A stretch of DNA of 64,000 bases from Sclerodactyla briareus. Lineage: Eukaryota > Echinodermata > Holothuroidea > Dendrochirotida > Sclerodactylidae. Location of the stretch: contig JAODTK010004943.1 of the NCBI GenBank assembly GCA_026419785.1, forward strand, positions 62,001 to 126,000, in the 5' to 3' direction. The first letter of the stretch is position 1; the number at the start of each line of letters is the position of its first letter. The position numbers and the translations under genes are program-made. Below the pieces are notes generated by a model. That model saw nothing but the letters and a program-made list of their open reading frames with translations. It ran no database searches and was not told where the DNA came from. Positions 36,285-48,603 of this stretch are shown here, piece by piece.

Positions 36285-36530
36285 ATGTTAATTGAATTCA
36301 CAGGCAATTTACGGCGACGTGTCTCTCGTGACCCCCCTCGACATCTGCAAAAAAATAAGGATGTGCATCGAGGAGAGCGAATGACTGCGGAAGCAACTAT
36401 AGTCTTCCTGAATTTTCCCGCTGATTTTTCTCCGGTACGCACACCAGCATTACATTTCTGCAGCGCGCCATTATTTCTGGTAGTCCGTCTACTCTGGCAC
36501 AACGTCTGTCCAAATTGCATTCACATTCTG
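36285..36530 (+). pseudogene. possible PIF/Harbinger transposase fragment
   Basis: The open frame reads LRRRVSRDPPRHLQK, DVHRGERMTAEATIVFL and, further on, ALHFCSAPLFLVV. These resemble, in order, the N-terminal region of Harbinger (HARBI1-type) transposases: an RRR...RD start, a 'RYR.t.e.i.fl' helix, and the 'ALRFYATGSFLVVVGD' helix. The DDE catalytic part is absent, so at best this is a short relic. The matches are partial and recognised by eye only. The minus-strand ORF over the same bases is its shadow. Confidence 0.4.
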
Positions 36531-38745
36531 TTATTCAAGAACTGAGTTAAAAAGCAAAAAGCCATTTACCTTGTAGCACACCCTGCTAAATAACTCCGGA
36601 ATGACTCAGAGCTAAATCCATTACTCTCTGGCATCCCCTTCTTTGTTTCTTGTATATATGCTCAGATTTTGGGTCACTACCTCGATCAACATTATCGTTT
36701 CTCTAGTCGTCCTGTTTAGACTTCATTATGTAAAAAAACCAAAAAAAATTGCATGTATAGGCCTATTCCTAAGTATATGAGAACGAAATAACTTGAATTG
36801 AATCGAATTGAACTGACATGATTTGATGGGATACCACTTTCCCGACAAATTCATAGTGGGAAAATGCTGCAAGAAGGATGGAGGCCACCGTTAGTACAAT
36901 ACAGTATTTTTTTTGTTTGCATTTGCATACTGATTACGGAGGAAAAACGTCATTTTCTCCCCAAAACATCATGCTTGCATGCTGATGGCGGTCTCAAATC
37001 AACGAAAATCTTCCCTTGATCATGAAATACATGTTTCATTTGGAGGAAATCACCTTTGGAAAAATAGAAGAAAATTCCGTCAAATATTGTCTAATTTGCA
37101 TATTCTGCTACATATTAAGCGTATTCGGGGTTCCGTCGGCAATTTTCGGAATCCTTAGTATTCCGATTGCTAGGTTGTTTAATGGCCCTTTCACCATTAT
37201 TATACATTATATTACTCTTGAAATATCAACCTCCCTTGCAAAACTAGACATTGGTAGGCCGGGTAAACCGCCCACTGTTTATCCCGCGTTTGAGCAAGCC
37301 CATTGGCAGAAGTATCTAACACCTCAATGAAGACCCCCATTTTTGGGGTCCAGAAACCAAGATAATTCATCCCCCCAGTTTTGTTGTAATCCATGAGAGT
37401 TAATCGCCCATGATTTATGCAAGTTTTGACCCACGATGGCGTTGAAATGACGTCTACTTTTGTGAGGAACAAATGTAGCTACCCCTCCACCAATTTTCGA
37501 TAATTCTGACAACAGTTAGGGACATCCGCGTAAATTTCGCAAATTTTGACCTCCGATGACCTTGAAATGACGCTCCCAATTTTCGGGAGGGCACTATGGT
37601 CCCAAACCACCAAACACTTCCAGTGTCGCGGGGCTATAATAGGAATTTTCCACATTCATCCGAATATACGTCCCACATTCCGCATTTTTAATTGAATTCC
37701 TAACCTAAAGCTTTTTCCTAATGCGATTGATTCAATTTTGGGGGGTGGTCGGAGGTCACCGCTGTGGCGGTGGGGACAAGAGTATGCTGTGTGCTACAGT
37801 GATATGAGATGGAGAGTGGACACCTGAGTGCAGCCGCAGCTTTCATTACAGTGTCACTATTTCATCCTTCATTTGGAGCAAAATGTTGAAATAGTTCAGA
37901 ATTTATTATCTGAGCCCCACCCATAAGATCAATCGTATACACGATGGCGGCCAGTCAATATTCTAATCACGCACCCAACATTACATGTTCATAACACCCA
38001 CAAGTACTGTGCTTGGCATTTTAAATGTAAATGGTCATGTAAGTATGACTGGACATTAGGTACTATCTATGTATTACATTATGGCAGCCGAAATTCCACA
38101 CCAAATTTCAGCGATTAGAGGTATACGATAAGGCACAATCAGCTTCTGAAAAATTTCATTGTGACTCGCAGATTTCCCCTCCAATACAAAGTCAATGATA
38201 ACTTTTGAAAATCTTGTACCAATCGAGCTATAGATAGGATCTGAATAAAGAGCCTCAAAAATTGGTCACCAGAAGATTGAGGATAATCTCATTCATTTCT
38301 GAAGGGAATTTTCGTTCTTTCTGTAATCATTGCGCAAAAAATCGCAGCATTTACTGTGAGGGCTATAGGCAACCTTTTCATCGTTCCCTCCATGATTGTC
38401 ACAGGTTCCTCAAAAATTCTCAAGAGTAAATTGAAACTATCTCAACAAAGCAACATTGCTAGAACCTCCCAAAATGTGGGAGTGTGTGGTTTTGATATTT
38501 CATCTTTTCCCGTGTGCTAGTTTGAATTCAAATCTGTTAATGACCATTGGCCTTTAGGACAATGGTGTTACAAAGTATATATCATCAACACACACACCAC
38601 ACACATTTTGCAAGGGGGGAATCACTAAAAAACTCCGTGTTCTCGTTTCAGTACCAGTATATTAGTCTCCGGTAGTCCCGGACACCTAAAAGAATTCGTC
38701 AATAATAGCGCGGGTAAGCAGCTCTACAAGTCATCATGTCTCACC
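36531..38745. other. unassigned sequence
   Basis: No gene recognised. The ORF at 37,016-37,330 (+, with a hydrophobic stretch near residues 24-54) is not assignable. At 37,400-37,600 a block ending 'aattttgacctccgatgaccttgaaatgacgctcc' is a diverged tandem copy of the preceding 'gttttgacccacgatggcgttgaaatgacgtct', with a period of about 126 bp. Confidence 0.4.
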
Positions 38746-38802
38746 TTCCGTTCGTTCGTTCGTTCGTTTGTAGGTCGTTCGTTCGTCCGTCCGTTCTGTT
38801 CG
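38746..38802. repeat. TTCG tetranucleotide microsatellite
   Basis: About 55 bases of TTCG units grading into TCCG variants. Confidence 0.9.
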
Positions 38803-39788
38803 TCACGTCAGTACGTTCTTCGTAGTACTTCTGAACCGTACCATACGATCAGGGTGAACTGGGTGGTGGAGGCGCATGCCCTGTCTAGCTGAAGTTACAT
38901 TTTGTAGCATAGTGCGGATGAAAAATTTCCTTAAATCCCATTACTTACCCCAAATTAGTTCTCATTGGTAATTTCTGAACCGTACATGCAATCAGTTTGA
39001 AAATGTGGGTGGATGTGGATGAAACATGCCACTGGTTAGGCTGGGTTACGTGTTTGCATAGGTGTGATCAGATTTTAATCAAATCCAAGTGATTACCACA
39101 ATTTCCAAACTTACAACGGATAGCTCTCTGTGTCAGTGAGAGAGAGGTTTGTTTACATACTCAATCCCTCTGCCGACCAGTGTTTACCTTATTCTGTCAG
39201 AAGGTCGAGTCTGCCGCCGAGTTGACAATAAAACCTATTGTCAGGGGGGGAACGGATATGTCTCTCAACACATCTCACTCTAGGTTGTTGGCTGTTGACC
39301 CAGAAAGAGAGTGTTGTCACAGGTTGAGTATGTTGGGTAGGCTATATGCAAGCTAATATATAGGCCTAGGAAGATTTTAGTGCTACTACTTATGTGCTGT
39401 GCACTGATAGCAAATATTAGGCCAATGTGGTAGACAGTTCCAAGCATTCCAGTTCGGACAGATGGCAGTTAAAAGTCAATTTAAATGATGGAACAAACAA
39501 TAAATGTTGATTGGGAAGAACATGCAGTGTATCGCCACAGGAATTTTGCCGTCCGCGCTATCAAAGGGACGTTTCGACTCGCGCTTGTTTGAATATTCCA
39601 AATAGCAAAATACAGAAACGCACTCAAATAGTTAAGTAGGGTGGTCAAGTAATCATAACTCGATTATTTTCAAATGATGAATTAAAGGAGGATTCACGAT
39701 CATAGGCTGTCACGGTCGCTGACATCCGATCTAGAACCGGCTAGAAAGCAGACACTTTCACACTGAGGCAGTACATAACTGATGTATG
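38803..39788. other. unassigned sequence
   Basis: Nothing coding recognised. Two loosely similar blocks ('ctgaaccgtaccatacgatcaggg' near 38,832 and 'ctgaaccgtacatgcaatcag' near 38,968) suggest an old ~137-bp duplication. Confidence 0.4.
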
Positions 39789-40701
39789 CAGGGGCGTAGG
39801 CTGGGGGATGCGGGGGTACGGACGCACCCCCCCCCCCCTCCCGCCCCGTTGAGTGGAGGAGTTCCGCTCAAAATAAAAAAAAACGGGGTTTAAAATGCCT
39901 CAAAATGAGGTAAGCGAAAAAAGCTTAACAAAAGTAGGCCTACCCCGCATATAGGATACCTACACGGGGTACCTTCGAAGTTAATCTATAATACTAGTAT
40001 TCGGCGAGAAATAGGCCACTGATAGCAATGCACATCGTAGGAATATCGAGCCCCATGATCGGGAATGCACCCTCCAGATAGGACGCTGCGCGCCGCACGG
40101 TTTGGTACCCTTTTGCCTTCATGCAATTCATCCAAATCGGCTAAGTCCAATTTCGGTATTTGACCGCCCCTTTTCCTGAAACACCAACTTCCCGAATTTT
40201 CACTAATTCGGACGTCGATTGATGAAGACGGAATTAATAGCTGAACATAATTTCCTTGCCCGCATTCATATTCAGTAATTATGGAAACATCCAAGAGTTG
40301 TGATAAACTCGAAAAGCCCACGGGGAAAAACAATGGATGGGCGAAACCGAAAATATCACGTTGACACCCCAAGTTAATGCTGAGGACGAAACAACAATAA
40401 GAGATATTACCCCATTAGGAGGTTTTGGAATAGCCCGCCTTTCCATCATTTTTTGTTCATTGTGTTCATAGAATCAGGAAAAGCTAAAAATGTGTATTGA
40501 TTCCTGAATACTTCCTCTCTTTACATTATCTTCCCGGAGAAAGCTAACACCATTAGCACCAGATTGCATCACGAGTCGTAATAGTAACAAAAATTCCCAA
40601 GGGAAGGGGCCGACACCCCTCTCCTTGGAACCCTCCACCAGGACGGCGATCACTCAATCCCCCCCCCCTACCCCACGACTCAGACCAGCCTACGCCCCTA
40701 G
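39789..40701. mobile_element. hAT-like non-autonomous transposon
   Basis: The left end is CAGGGGCGTAGGCTGG followed by G- and C-runs. The right end is CCAGCCTACGCCCCTA, its inverse, preceded by C-rich sequence. This gives a ~910-bp element with inverted termini of about 16 bases. The flanks GATGTATG (39,781-39,788) and GATGCATT (40,702-40,709) agree at 6 of 8 positions, compatible with an aged 8-bp duplication as made by hAT transposases. A 128-residue minus-strand ORF (39,986-40,372) lies inside. It has no transposase motif and is unrecognised. Confidence 0.68.
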
Positions 40702-40784
40702 GATGCATTCATATGCAGTTCAATACTATCAGCGCTATCCATAGCGTTTCAATCCATCTTCAGAAGTGGGGCATGACCAAAGGG

Positions 40785-40884
40785 GGGGACATGACCTCGC
40801 CGCCAAAAAAATTACTGTGTGAAATGAGAAGTCAATGGAAGCTCCTCAAAATGGGGGGGACACGTCCCCCCCCGTCCACCGCCG

Positions 40885-40931
<47 letters not shown>

Positions 40932-40945
40932 TCCCCCCAGGATTG
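40785..40945. repeat. C/G-rich transposon end with a 41-base C run
   Basis: G-run and C-run motifs ('gggggggacatgacc', 'tgggggggacacgtccccccc') lead to an uninterrupted run of 41 C at 40,890-40,930, then 'gtccccccaggattgacgcc'. This resembles the C/G-rich termini of non-autonomous elements seen elsewhere in the window. No partner end was found. The proline-rich ORF is a product of the run. Confidence 0.6.
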
Positions 40946-43839
40946 ACGCCCATGGCGCTATCACAAAGTTCCGATTATTGACGCACATGCTACGAGAAAT
41001 CGAAGTAGGCCCATTTCACTGGATAATTATTCCTCTGCATTATTTCCGCGACACTATTCTATTATGTGTTGCTATTAGTAACGTTAGCTTCGGAGAAGCG
41101 TGTCTGCCGTGCTTCTTACCAGGTTCTGGGACTATCCTCTCTATGACCACAGCGCCTACGCGACACCCGAATTCCAGTCGATATGAGACTTCAGTGGTGG
41201 CCGTGATAACGCGCGAAGTACTACGGCTGCGCCCTCGCGCGCGGCTCCCGGGGAACAAAAAGTTAGGGGTTTGAGCAAGGTCTGGGGCCACTGTTTTGCG
41301 CAGGATCCTTGCAGAAAATAAAATGAGAGAAGTTTCGAAAGAGAACCAGGAACAGTAAGCGGATTGCAATCTCCCCTTGGAGGTTTCCCCGTTTTTCGCT
41401 ACTTTCTTCAAGCTCTCGTATTCATGGATTCGCTGTTACGTCAGTGCGTGTACGCACAGTGGACCTAAGGTGATTGTTGACCACTGACGGGTTTATTACT
41501 AAGGCTTGTAGTTCGATTACTCCCGTCTTTTAGTGTGGTGTGGCAAGTTTTATGGCACAGTTTCAGAATATTGATTGAATTATTTCCACCCTACTGTGCC
41601 GACTGGACGAAAATGGTAATAAGCTTTATGAAAAGTTCGAACGCGATGTCAAGAGAACAGTCCCATTGACTTGCTAGGGTTTAGCGTCTCGTTTACACCT
41701 ATGACGTAAGTAGGTGGTATTTCGCTATGTGACGTAGGAGATTTGCGCGTATCTCGGATCAGTGAATTTCCTGAGTATTTATGGATCCGAGATACGCGTA
41801 ACGCCGTACGTCACAATCGCCAAATATCACGCACAGACATTACTGGTTGTAAATCTCTGTACAAACTCAATGGGGATTACCTGTTTTTTCAAACTTTTCA
41901 CACACTTTATGTAGCAGGTCCTTCCAGTTCCCATTAACAGCTGAAATGTGTTCATCAACTTTTGTAACTGTGGCATTAAATTTTGCAAACGCCGCAAGTA
42001 CAAACTGTGAGGCACTCCGACATTAAAAGTCTGGGCTCAGCCCCTTCAGTGGGCAACAAATAACGTTAGGCCCCTGTGCGTAGACGCGCGGACTGAACGC
42101 CGAATCCATGAATTACCCAACTTATGCATAATAATTATTATATGTACACGGGGGGCCAATGGGACACTACGAGACATATGGACGAGGAATAAGTTGGAAT
42201 GGTCCAAAAGGCCCCTCAAGTTCTATGTATATAGCCTATAAAAAGGCTAGGCCTATATAGCCTAGGCGCCGCGGATCGTGGCTTAGTACTGTACCCCCAA
42301 AGCATGAGTTTCACAACTCAAGGCCTAGGCTGTTATTTAGGCTAGCGCTGCGTGGCCAAAAAATTACTGTTTTCAACAGTTTCTAACAAGCTTGAATCTC
42401 AATTAATATACCCAAAGACAATTATTGTAGTAAGAAAGGTCAGAACTCATTTCATCCCGTATTGTCTTTGGGCAGGTGAGAATACTAAACTGCCACCTGA
42501 AATCAGGCGGGAATCTCTTCACTTACAAGTTGACTGTTGATCAAGACACCTCACAAGGTTTTGCGTTGCCTCTCAAGTTATGGAAGAATCATGCAGATTT
42601 CTATAGTAATGTCCTGCATGTGCCCAATATGAATAATAGGGATCGCCAACCCACAATGCGCCCTGAGTGGCAACAACTTCTGTCACAAAACTAGTTCAAA
42701 ACAAGATTTTCACCGATTATTACGGTCAAAGGTAGCTTGTAAGTAGCAACTTCATACTAATGAACTTTCAACATTTCAGTGGATTAGAATGTTCTTGAAT
42801 GAGGGTTAAGGTGATTAGAGGGCGGTGTAGGTAATCGGGTGAGGAAGGGAGGATGAGGTGATGGATTTAGTCACCTTCAATGGGAGTGGTTGCCACAGTA
42901 GTAAAATTTCTTCTGCTTACGGACTAGCCCTAGGCCTATATTAGAACGTTGAGGGGCCTGTGGACTGATCTAGACATACTATTTTTCACCACGCAAACCC
43001 TCTCTCCACCAGGGCTGAAACGTTTAGGTAGGCTCCCACTTATAGTCAATAAAAGAAAAGGTGGGATACCCCAATCCTAACGACCGTGTGCAACAAGCTT
43101 CTTTTCAATATGCGAATATCGAGATCGACCGCCGGTATAGAGAAAAATTAAACGTATGCTTCAAGTGAACCACGAAAGATTTTTTTTACATAATATACCT
43201 GCTCAGATCAACGATCTTGCCTGGAAAACTCGCGAAAATCGGGGTAAGTTCGGACCACCAGGTTGAAAATCTGCATTTCACGAGCTGCCGCGCCGCATCG
43301 GCTAATCGGGTGCTGATTATCGCCTTGACCTGGTTGTCTGGGAGCTTGTACTACACTGGGGGAAAGTGATTATCACTAACACCAAAATCCAGAATATGCA
43401 TGAATAACAGAGAAATATTATATTCCAAGTTGCAAAAATAAAATAAACTTATTAATCTGTTGATCAATGGAATATTTCAAAAGGAAAAGTAAATGTTTTT
43501 GTCCAATGTTCACGCCAATCAACAAAGCCGGCAGTACAAATGGGTACGTTTCGAGTGACAATTGCTCGTTTCACCTGCCATATGTATGGAAAAACGAAAT
43601 TCGGGACTCTTCTCGTTTCAGAGAACAAAATCCAATAACTTTATGCTACATGGCTATTACATCCTCGGGAGATGATTCCCTTCATACTACCCCAAATTTT
43701 CACTCTGTCGACTAATGTGACGCGTTTTCTTCTCCCAGTAGACAACGAAGGGCCAGGCGATAATCGGCAACCCGTATCGAGTGGCCAGCGCAGCTGTCAA
43801 ATGCAGATTTCAACTGGTTTGCGTCCAGGAACTTATCCG
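40946..43839. other. unassigned sequence
   Basis: No gene recognised with confidence. The foldback at 41,713 is listed separately. 'tatatagcctataaaaaggctaggcctatatagcc' words at 42,228-42,268 form a small palindromic patch. The frame at 42,476-42,694 (SGGNLFTYKLTVDQDTSQG and onward) looks slightly protein-like but matches no family. Confidence 0.35.
41713..41832. repeat. 120-bp inverted repeat
   Basis: The left arm 'ggtatttcgctatgtgacgt' through 'gcgcgtatctcggatc' (41,713-41,760) is repeated inverted at 41,784-41,832 ('gatccgagatacgcg' through 'gatatttg' on the other strand). About 40 of 50 positions pair around a ~22-base loop. It could be a tiny foldback element or a structured RNA. No target duplication is evident. 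Confidence 0.7.
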
Positions 43840-46800
43840 ATTTTGCCAACCTGTTCCATTCAAGATCGTCGATATGACCTTCAGTTTTGGTCTACCTCCT
43901 TTGTTAACCAGGTACAGGGAGAACGATTCTATACCAGTTTCACCCTTTTTGGGGGGAATCACCGAAAGCTGTGGAGCGTGGTATGGGAAACCCAGTGCAT
44001 ACCACATGGTTTCCAAGCGAACGGGGTCCCCCTGGATTCTAAAGTGTCCGGAGCTGCGCAAACGCAACCAGCGTGTTTCGATGCCTACAAGAAAAAAGAG
44101 AGATCATTCACTATGATCCACTTCAAACAAGTGCGGAACAGGACTCGCACCGGTACAAGAATGCTATAAGAGCCATATCGCTTCTTTTGTAGTGACCCCC
44201 TCTCCTAAGAAGTATGGACCTCTATCAAGATCTTAACGTTGAATCTTATTGGAAACTGGACTCGAGATGGTGCCAGCTTGGTAGCAGATAATAGGGCAAA
44301 GGCCAAAATTTTGAACAACCAGTTCCAAAGTGTTTTCACCCTTGAAAATGATGACCCCCCTCAGGAGCATCCTATGGTGCCATTCTTCCGAAGTCGTGAC
44401 TTGGATAATTACCAGATAGAGTAAATACAACCATACATGCTTCCAACGCAACTGGTATATACGGTATATATATACGAGGTCCGAAAAGAAGTGGTACTAC
44501 TCATCCCCCATATGCGGTATCTTTCCGGAGGAAGAGGTTATTAAACTTCTGAAAGGCCTGGACCCAAACAAGTCTACTGGTCCAGAAAGGAACGGCCCAC
44601 GTATCTCCAAAACAGCTGGCCAAGAGCTGGCCCTGCTCTGAGCCTGATATTCCAAAGAGCCTTGGACACTGGTGTCCTCCCGGGCTGGATACAAGCCAAA
44701 TCTCCCTATTACAAGGAAAGGTAATAGGTCACACGCTGAGAATTATTGCCCTGTTTCACTTAGGCAATAAAAAAATAAAAACATGGTTGAGCGTCCGCTT
44801 TTCAGAAAATGGGAGGAGCGCGGCCCCCCGTTTTTTTTTTTTCCCCTTTTTTTTTGGCGAACGACCATTGCTTATCAAGATGTTAATATACCAGATGGGT
44901 TGTGTCCCACATGTAGCTCGAATTAATACTTATAGCCATTCATAACAGAAATTGCATTAATGACCATTTCTAAATAAAAAATGCCACATGAGAAATACCA
45001 ACTTAGACAGGTGAAAAGAAGCGGGTCAAAGCAAGGTTTTGCCACTTGACCTTTCTCAAGAGGAGGAAGGCCTCCTCTCATTCCTTTTTATTTATGGTTC
45101 ATCAGGGTCTACTAACCTAAAAACATGCTTCAAATTGTTCCTAGCAGAGCAAACTGATTCCATGGAGTTAGACTTTCAAAAAGATTTCTTTCAAAAAAAG
45201 TTATGGCTGAATGAAGAAAACATTTTTTTTTCCAGAAATCTCCAAAAAAGGAGGCGGGCTGGGGGACGCTTAAAAACATGAAATTATTTTATACTTCACT
45301 TACTAGTTTTTGCTGTAAGGTGCTGGGACACATCATTCATGCCAGCATCATGCATTCATTTGATGAGTATCCATTCTGAATGACAAGCAACATGGTTTTT
45401 GTAGAAAACATTCCACGGAATCTCAACTCATACTCACATTAAATGACTTTGCCAATCCCTTACTAATAGACGACAGGTGGATTGATTATCATGGACTTTC
45501 ATCAAGCTTTTGATGTTTGTTTCCACACAAGGTTACCTACAGAAACTTTCACGTATGGTATACGCACTAAAACACACCGTTGGGTCGCAACTTTCTCCAT
45601 AACAGTACCCAGCGAGTTGTAGTCGGGCCAAACATTCGTCCTGGGGCTGATGTGAACTCGGGGTCCCACAGGGAACGGTGCTGGGCCCTTTGCTGTTCCT
45701 AGCTCACATAAACGCTTTACCACACAGCATCAAGTCAAGTTTAGATTATTTGACAGTGGATTCCACATCTTTAGGAAAATCATTTATAAAGCAAGGAACA
45801 ATGTAGGCCAGGATGCTTTCTTTGAGGAATTCCACTGTAACACCTTCCAGGAAAAATTCAGAACATTCACACTAACTGTGTGATCTTCCAGTAAGAAAGT
45901 CCTTGATCCAACTAACCGTAACTCGACCCCAATCCTAACCTCAATCTCATACGTCATCCATGTGCAATGGTATCATTATTCATCATGCCTTGGGTTGGTA
46001 TTCTACTTCACAATAAAATTGCAGAATTCTGATTGTAATCTGGTTTCTAACTCAATTGATGCTGTTTTTTTTTCCGATCGTGTACGCACAGCCTACCTTA
46101 TAAACTGTAGGCAACCGGCGAACCTCTTTCATGGGCACTTCGTGTAAGCCTGTCAACGGAGCAAGTCAAAAAATCATATTTTTACTCATTTGTGGATTAT
46201 CGCCCAACAAATCCTATTATTTTGTTCTTTTTATCCTATTTCATATAAAGATGTGCAGAATTCCTGATTGAAATCCCGATTTTTCTAACCTCTGCCTCGA
46301 TCTGAGCACTAGTTGAGGTATAGCCGTGCTCATTCACGATTTATGGCCAAGGTTCCTAGATGAGCTTTACTTGGCTTCCCGAAACCATAGAAATCAAACC
46401 GAATCAAACCCCCATGTTAAAGTACAATGGGCAAATAACCTAACTTCTGCTATTGTGGTTAAAGTCCCAAACCACATGATCACGTCCGCCCTCCAGAAAG
46501 ATCTGGATGCACTAAACGACTGGGGGGTGGGCTGATTGCCTGACAGATGAAGTTCAATGCTGGAAAGTGTGCAATTGTGCGGCTCTCTCTGCTAAAACTC
46601 TGTGAGATTTCGCCAATTACTCTCTTGGTGGGGAGGCCGTTCTGTTGTTGACCATCATCCATATCTTGGGTTCTACCCTCTAATAAGTTGAAGGGAGGCT
46701 CAGATGTGGTAAGGCAAATCCGTGCTCTAGGTTCATAGGAAGAACTTGTCTTCTGTAGGCGGTCAACAAGCTTGAGGCATATCGATCCCTTTTCCGAACA

Positions 46801-47340
46801 TTGCTTGAATACTCTCTCTGTTTGGGATCCCTATACTAAAAGGAAGTGACCACTCGAGTCTGGTTGTGTTGCTAATATGTTAGCCACTGTAACTGCTCCG
46901 CCTCACCCCCTCGCGGATTAGGAGAAAATCAAAAACCTTACTGTTTTCAAACAGTCTATTTCCACCTATCTCTAGCCAATTGAAAACCTTCTTCAGCCTG
47001 TTCAGCAGCGTCAATCGTGGCACCAACATCAGGATTCATGTTCCCTATTGCGCAGCAAATAAGGATGTTATGAGTTCCTTCCTTTTGCCCCAAGGACTAT
47101 CCGTGATTGGAGTGCCTTGCCACACGATATCGCATCCGATCCGGAAAAATCAAATTATACGGCCGCTGTTACCGGGGGGAGGCGCGCCTTACTACATGGA
47201 TGCTGGATCAATAACTTCTCTTTTTCGTGGCTGCCAACCCATCCTGGTCCGTTTTAAACTTCCTCACTGGAGTGTGGCCAGTATTCTTTCAAGGGTACCT
47301 TATATCTAGTATATTTAGGGAACACAAGTAAGCCCAAAAA
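43840..47340 (+). mobile_element. CR1/L2-like LINE, ORF2 remnant with nested insertions
   Basis: Segments in several frames follow the order of a CR1/L2-type ORF2. Before the polymerase are CPELRKRNQRV (about 44,045-44,075) and NNQFQSVFT (about 44,317-44,345). LKGLDPNKSTGP (about 44,550-44,584) and LALIFQRALDTG-type text (about 44,635-44,675) lead into the RT domain, followed by NYCPVSL (44,740-44,760). After an insertion come SFCCKVLGHIIHASIMH (45,306-45,356) and GVPQGTVLGPLLFLAHINAL (45,661-45,720). The FADD catalytic box is decayed to RLFDSG near 45,742. Then LQKDLDALNDWGV (about 46,494-46,532) and, near the end, PRTIRDWSALPHDIASD (about 47,090-47,140). Between about 45,800 and 46,480 the match is lost, suggesting a second insertion. 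The element is inactive as read. Confidence 0.85.
44763..45294. mobile_element. 532-bp DNA element inserted in the LINE, perfect 8-bp target duplication
   Basis: TTCACTTA occurs at 44,755-44,762 and again at 45,295-45,302. Removing 44,763-45,302 rejoins the LINE reading frame exactly (NYCPVSL followed by TSFCCKVLGH). The element's ends are partly inverted copies: 'acatggttgagcgtcc' on the left, and 'catgtttttaagcgtcc' as the reverse complement of the right. An 8-bp duplication fits hAT- or P-type transposases. The interior is AT-rich with T-runs at about 44,829-44,855. The 80-residue ORF at 45,039-45,281 is not recognised. The element is non-autonomous; its superfamily is not settled. Confidence 0.85.
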
Positions 47341-48603
47341 GATTTCATTCACCGTCAAGTGTGAAAAGGAGAAATTTGCTGCCATTGCTAATGTACCCAG
47401 TGACGTTACGGGAGTAGCCGGGACCCTGTGTACTACAAAGTCCATTCAAAAATGTATTTTACCAACCAACCTAGTGACAAAGAATTAACAATGGGATCTG
47501 ATTGAAATTACAAAATTTGTTCACAGATCTGACGCATAATTTCATAAAATTTTATTTATGAATACCAACTAATATTTTTCTGCTATTATGGTGCAAATAT
47601 CACACACACTGTGTTAAGTCAAAGGGCGACCTTCGCATCATCACTCTGATGACGTCTTAGTTAGGGTTTAAATTCATTTAAGTCAAATAAAACTCACAAG
47701 GGAACATGCTAAGAAATTAGAATCGCCCCGTTTTGGTTGTGGGGTTTTGACACATCCTCTTTTCATCTGTGCCAGTTTTAATCTGTTGCATGACCTTGTA
47801 CTTTAAGGTACCCCCAGAGGGCATTACCTCATACCTTGTACTTGGTTAAGGATTTGGCTGACAATAGGGTGTCAGTATCCAGTCTGAAATCCTTGCTTGG
47901 GCTTTGGATTGTTCAATCCTCTGCTTGTCAAATATACCATGAAATTAAAAATAGTAATTGTATCTCTACAGATTTAACAATCCTTCTGCTACTGCTTGTT
48001 GACTCTTGACATCCTTTTCGGTTTGTTTTTTTCCTTGACAGTCATTGAGGGAACGGGTATCCTGATGCACTGCTTGTTCTCGCTACTCTTTAATACTCGT
48101 TTTGATTTCTCATGACTGTCAACGAGAGAAACACAGTGCCTGCCCCCCTTCCTTCAATTTGGTTATGCCATTGGGGATGTGGTTATGATCCTATTATTGG
48201 AGACCCCCAGCCAGTGTTGTGCAGTGTATCTGTTCTGGTGTTCAGGATTCAAGGGTCTTTGTTGCTCCTTTTGATCTTTGGAAAACCTCCAAAATCTTGT
48301 CTCCTCCCTTAACCTCACCTCTTGGAACAGAATATGTGACCGAATTTTCAATCATATCTAATTGTGCAGAGCTTGAAGCAATGGGAAGCCATGACCATCG
48401 CCATGACCTAGACAGCCATTCTCACACATTCATGACGTTAGAACGCACACTAGGTCTTCTTGCAGGTCGTACGATGGCAAGTACCATTGAGCATGCCACT
48501 GACATGTTTGCTTTTGTCATTGATTATTATCTATTGATCAATCAACCTATCCACCTGCGTTGTTGTTTTTACAGAGATACGAGGTTTCAGTATGGTTTTG
48601 CAG
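47341..48603. other. unassigned; expected to hold N-terminal SMYD4 exons
   Basis: No exon could be assigned. The longest open frame in the window (48,219-48,728, 169 codons) overlaps the first SMYD4 exon only at its end. Its middle (MGSHDHRHDLDSHSHTFMTL, starting near 48,390) is followed by 'cttgcag|gtcgtacg' and might be an upstream exon, but does not match the known SMYD4 N-terminus. Confidence 0.3.

Noticed and set aside
40713..40946. Proline-rich C-terminal ORF
   Set aside because: The prolines come from the 41-C run at a transposon-like end.
42476..42694. Frame SGGNLFTYKLTVDQDTSQG and onward as a real exon
   Set aside because: Mildly protein-like but no recognisable family, and the preceding GTGAG sequence looks more like a donor than an exon start.
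48219..48603. First 128 codons of the longest ORF as SMYD4 N-terminus
   Set aside because: Only the part after 48,604 matches SMYD4; the upstream part has an internal splice-acceptor-like sequence and no similarity to the known N-terminus.
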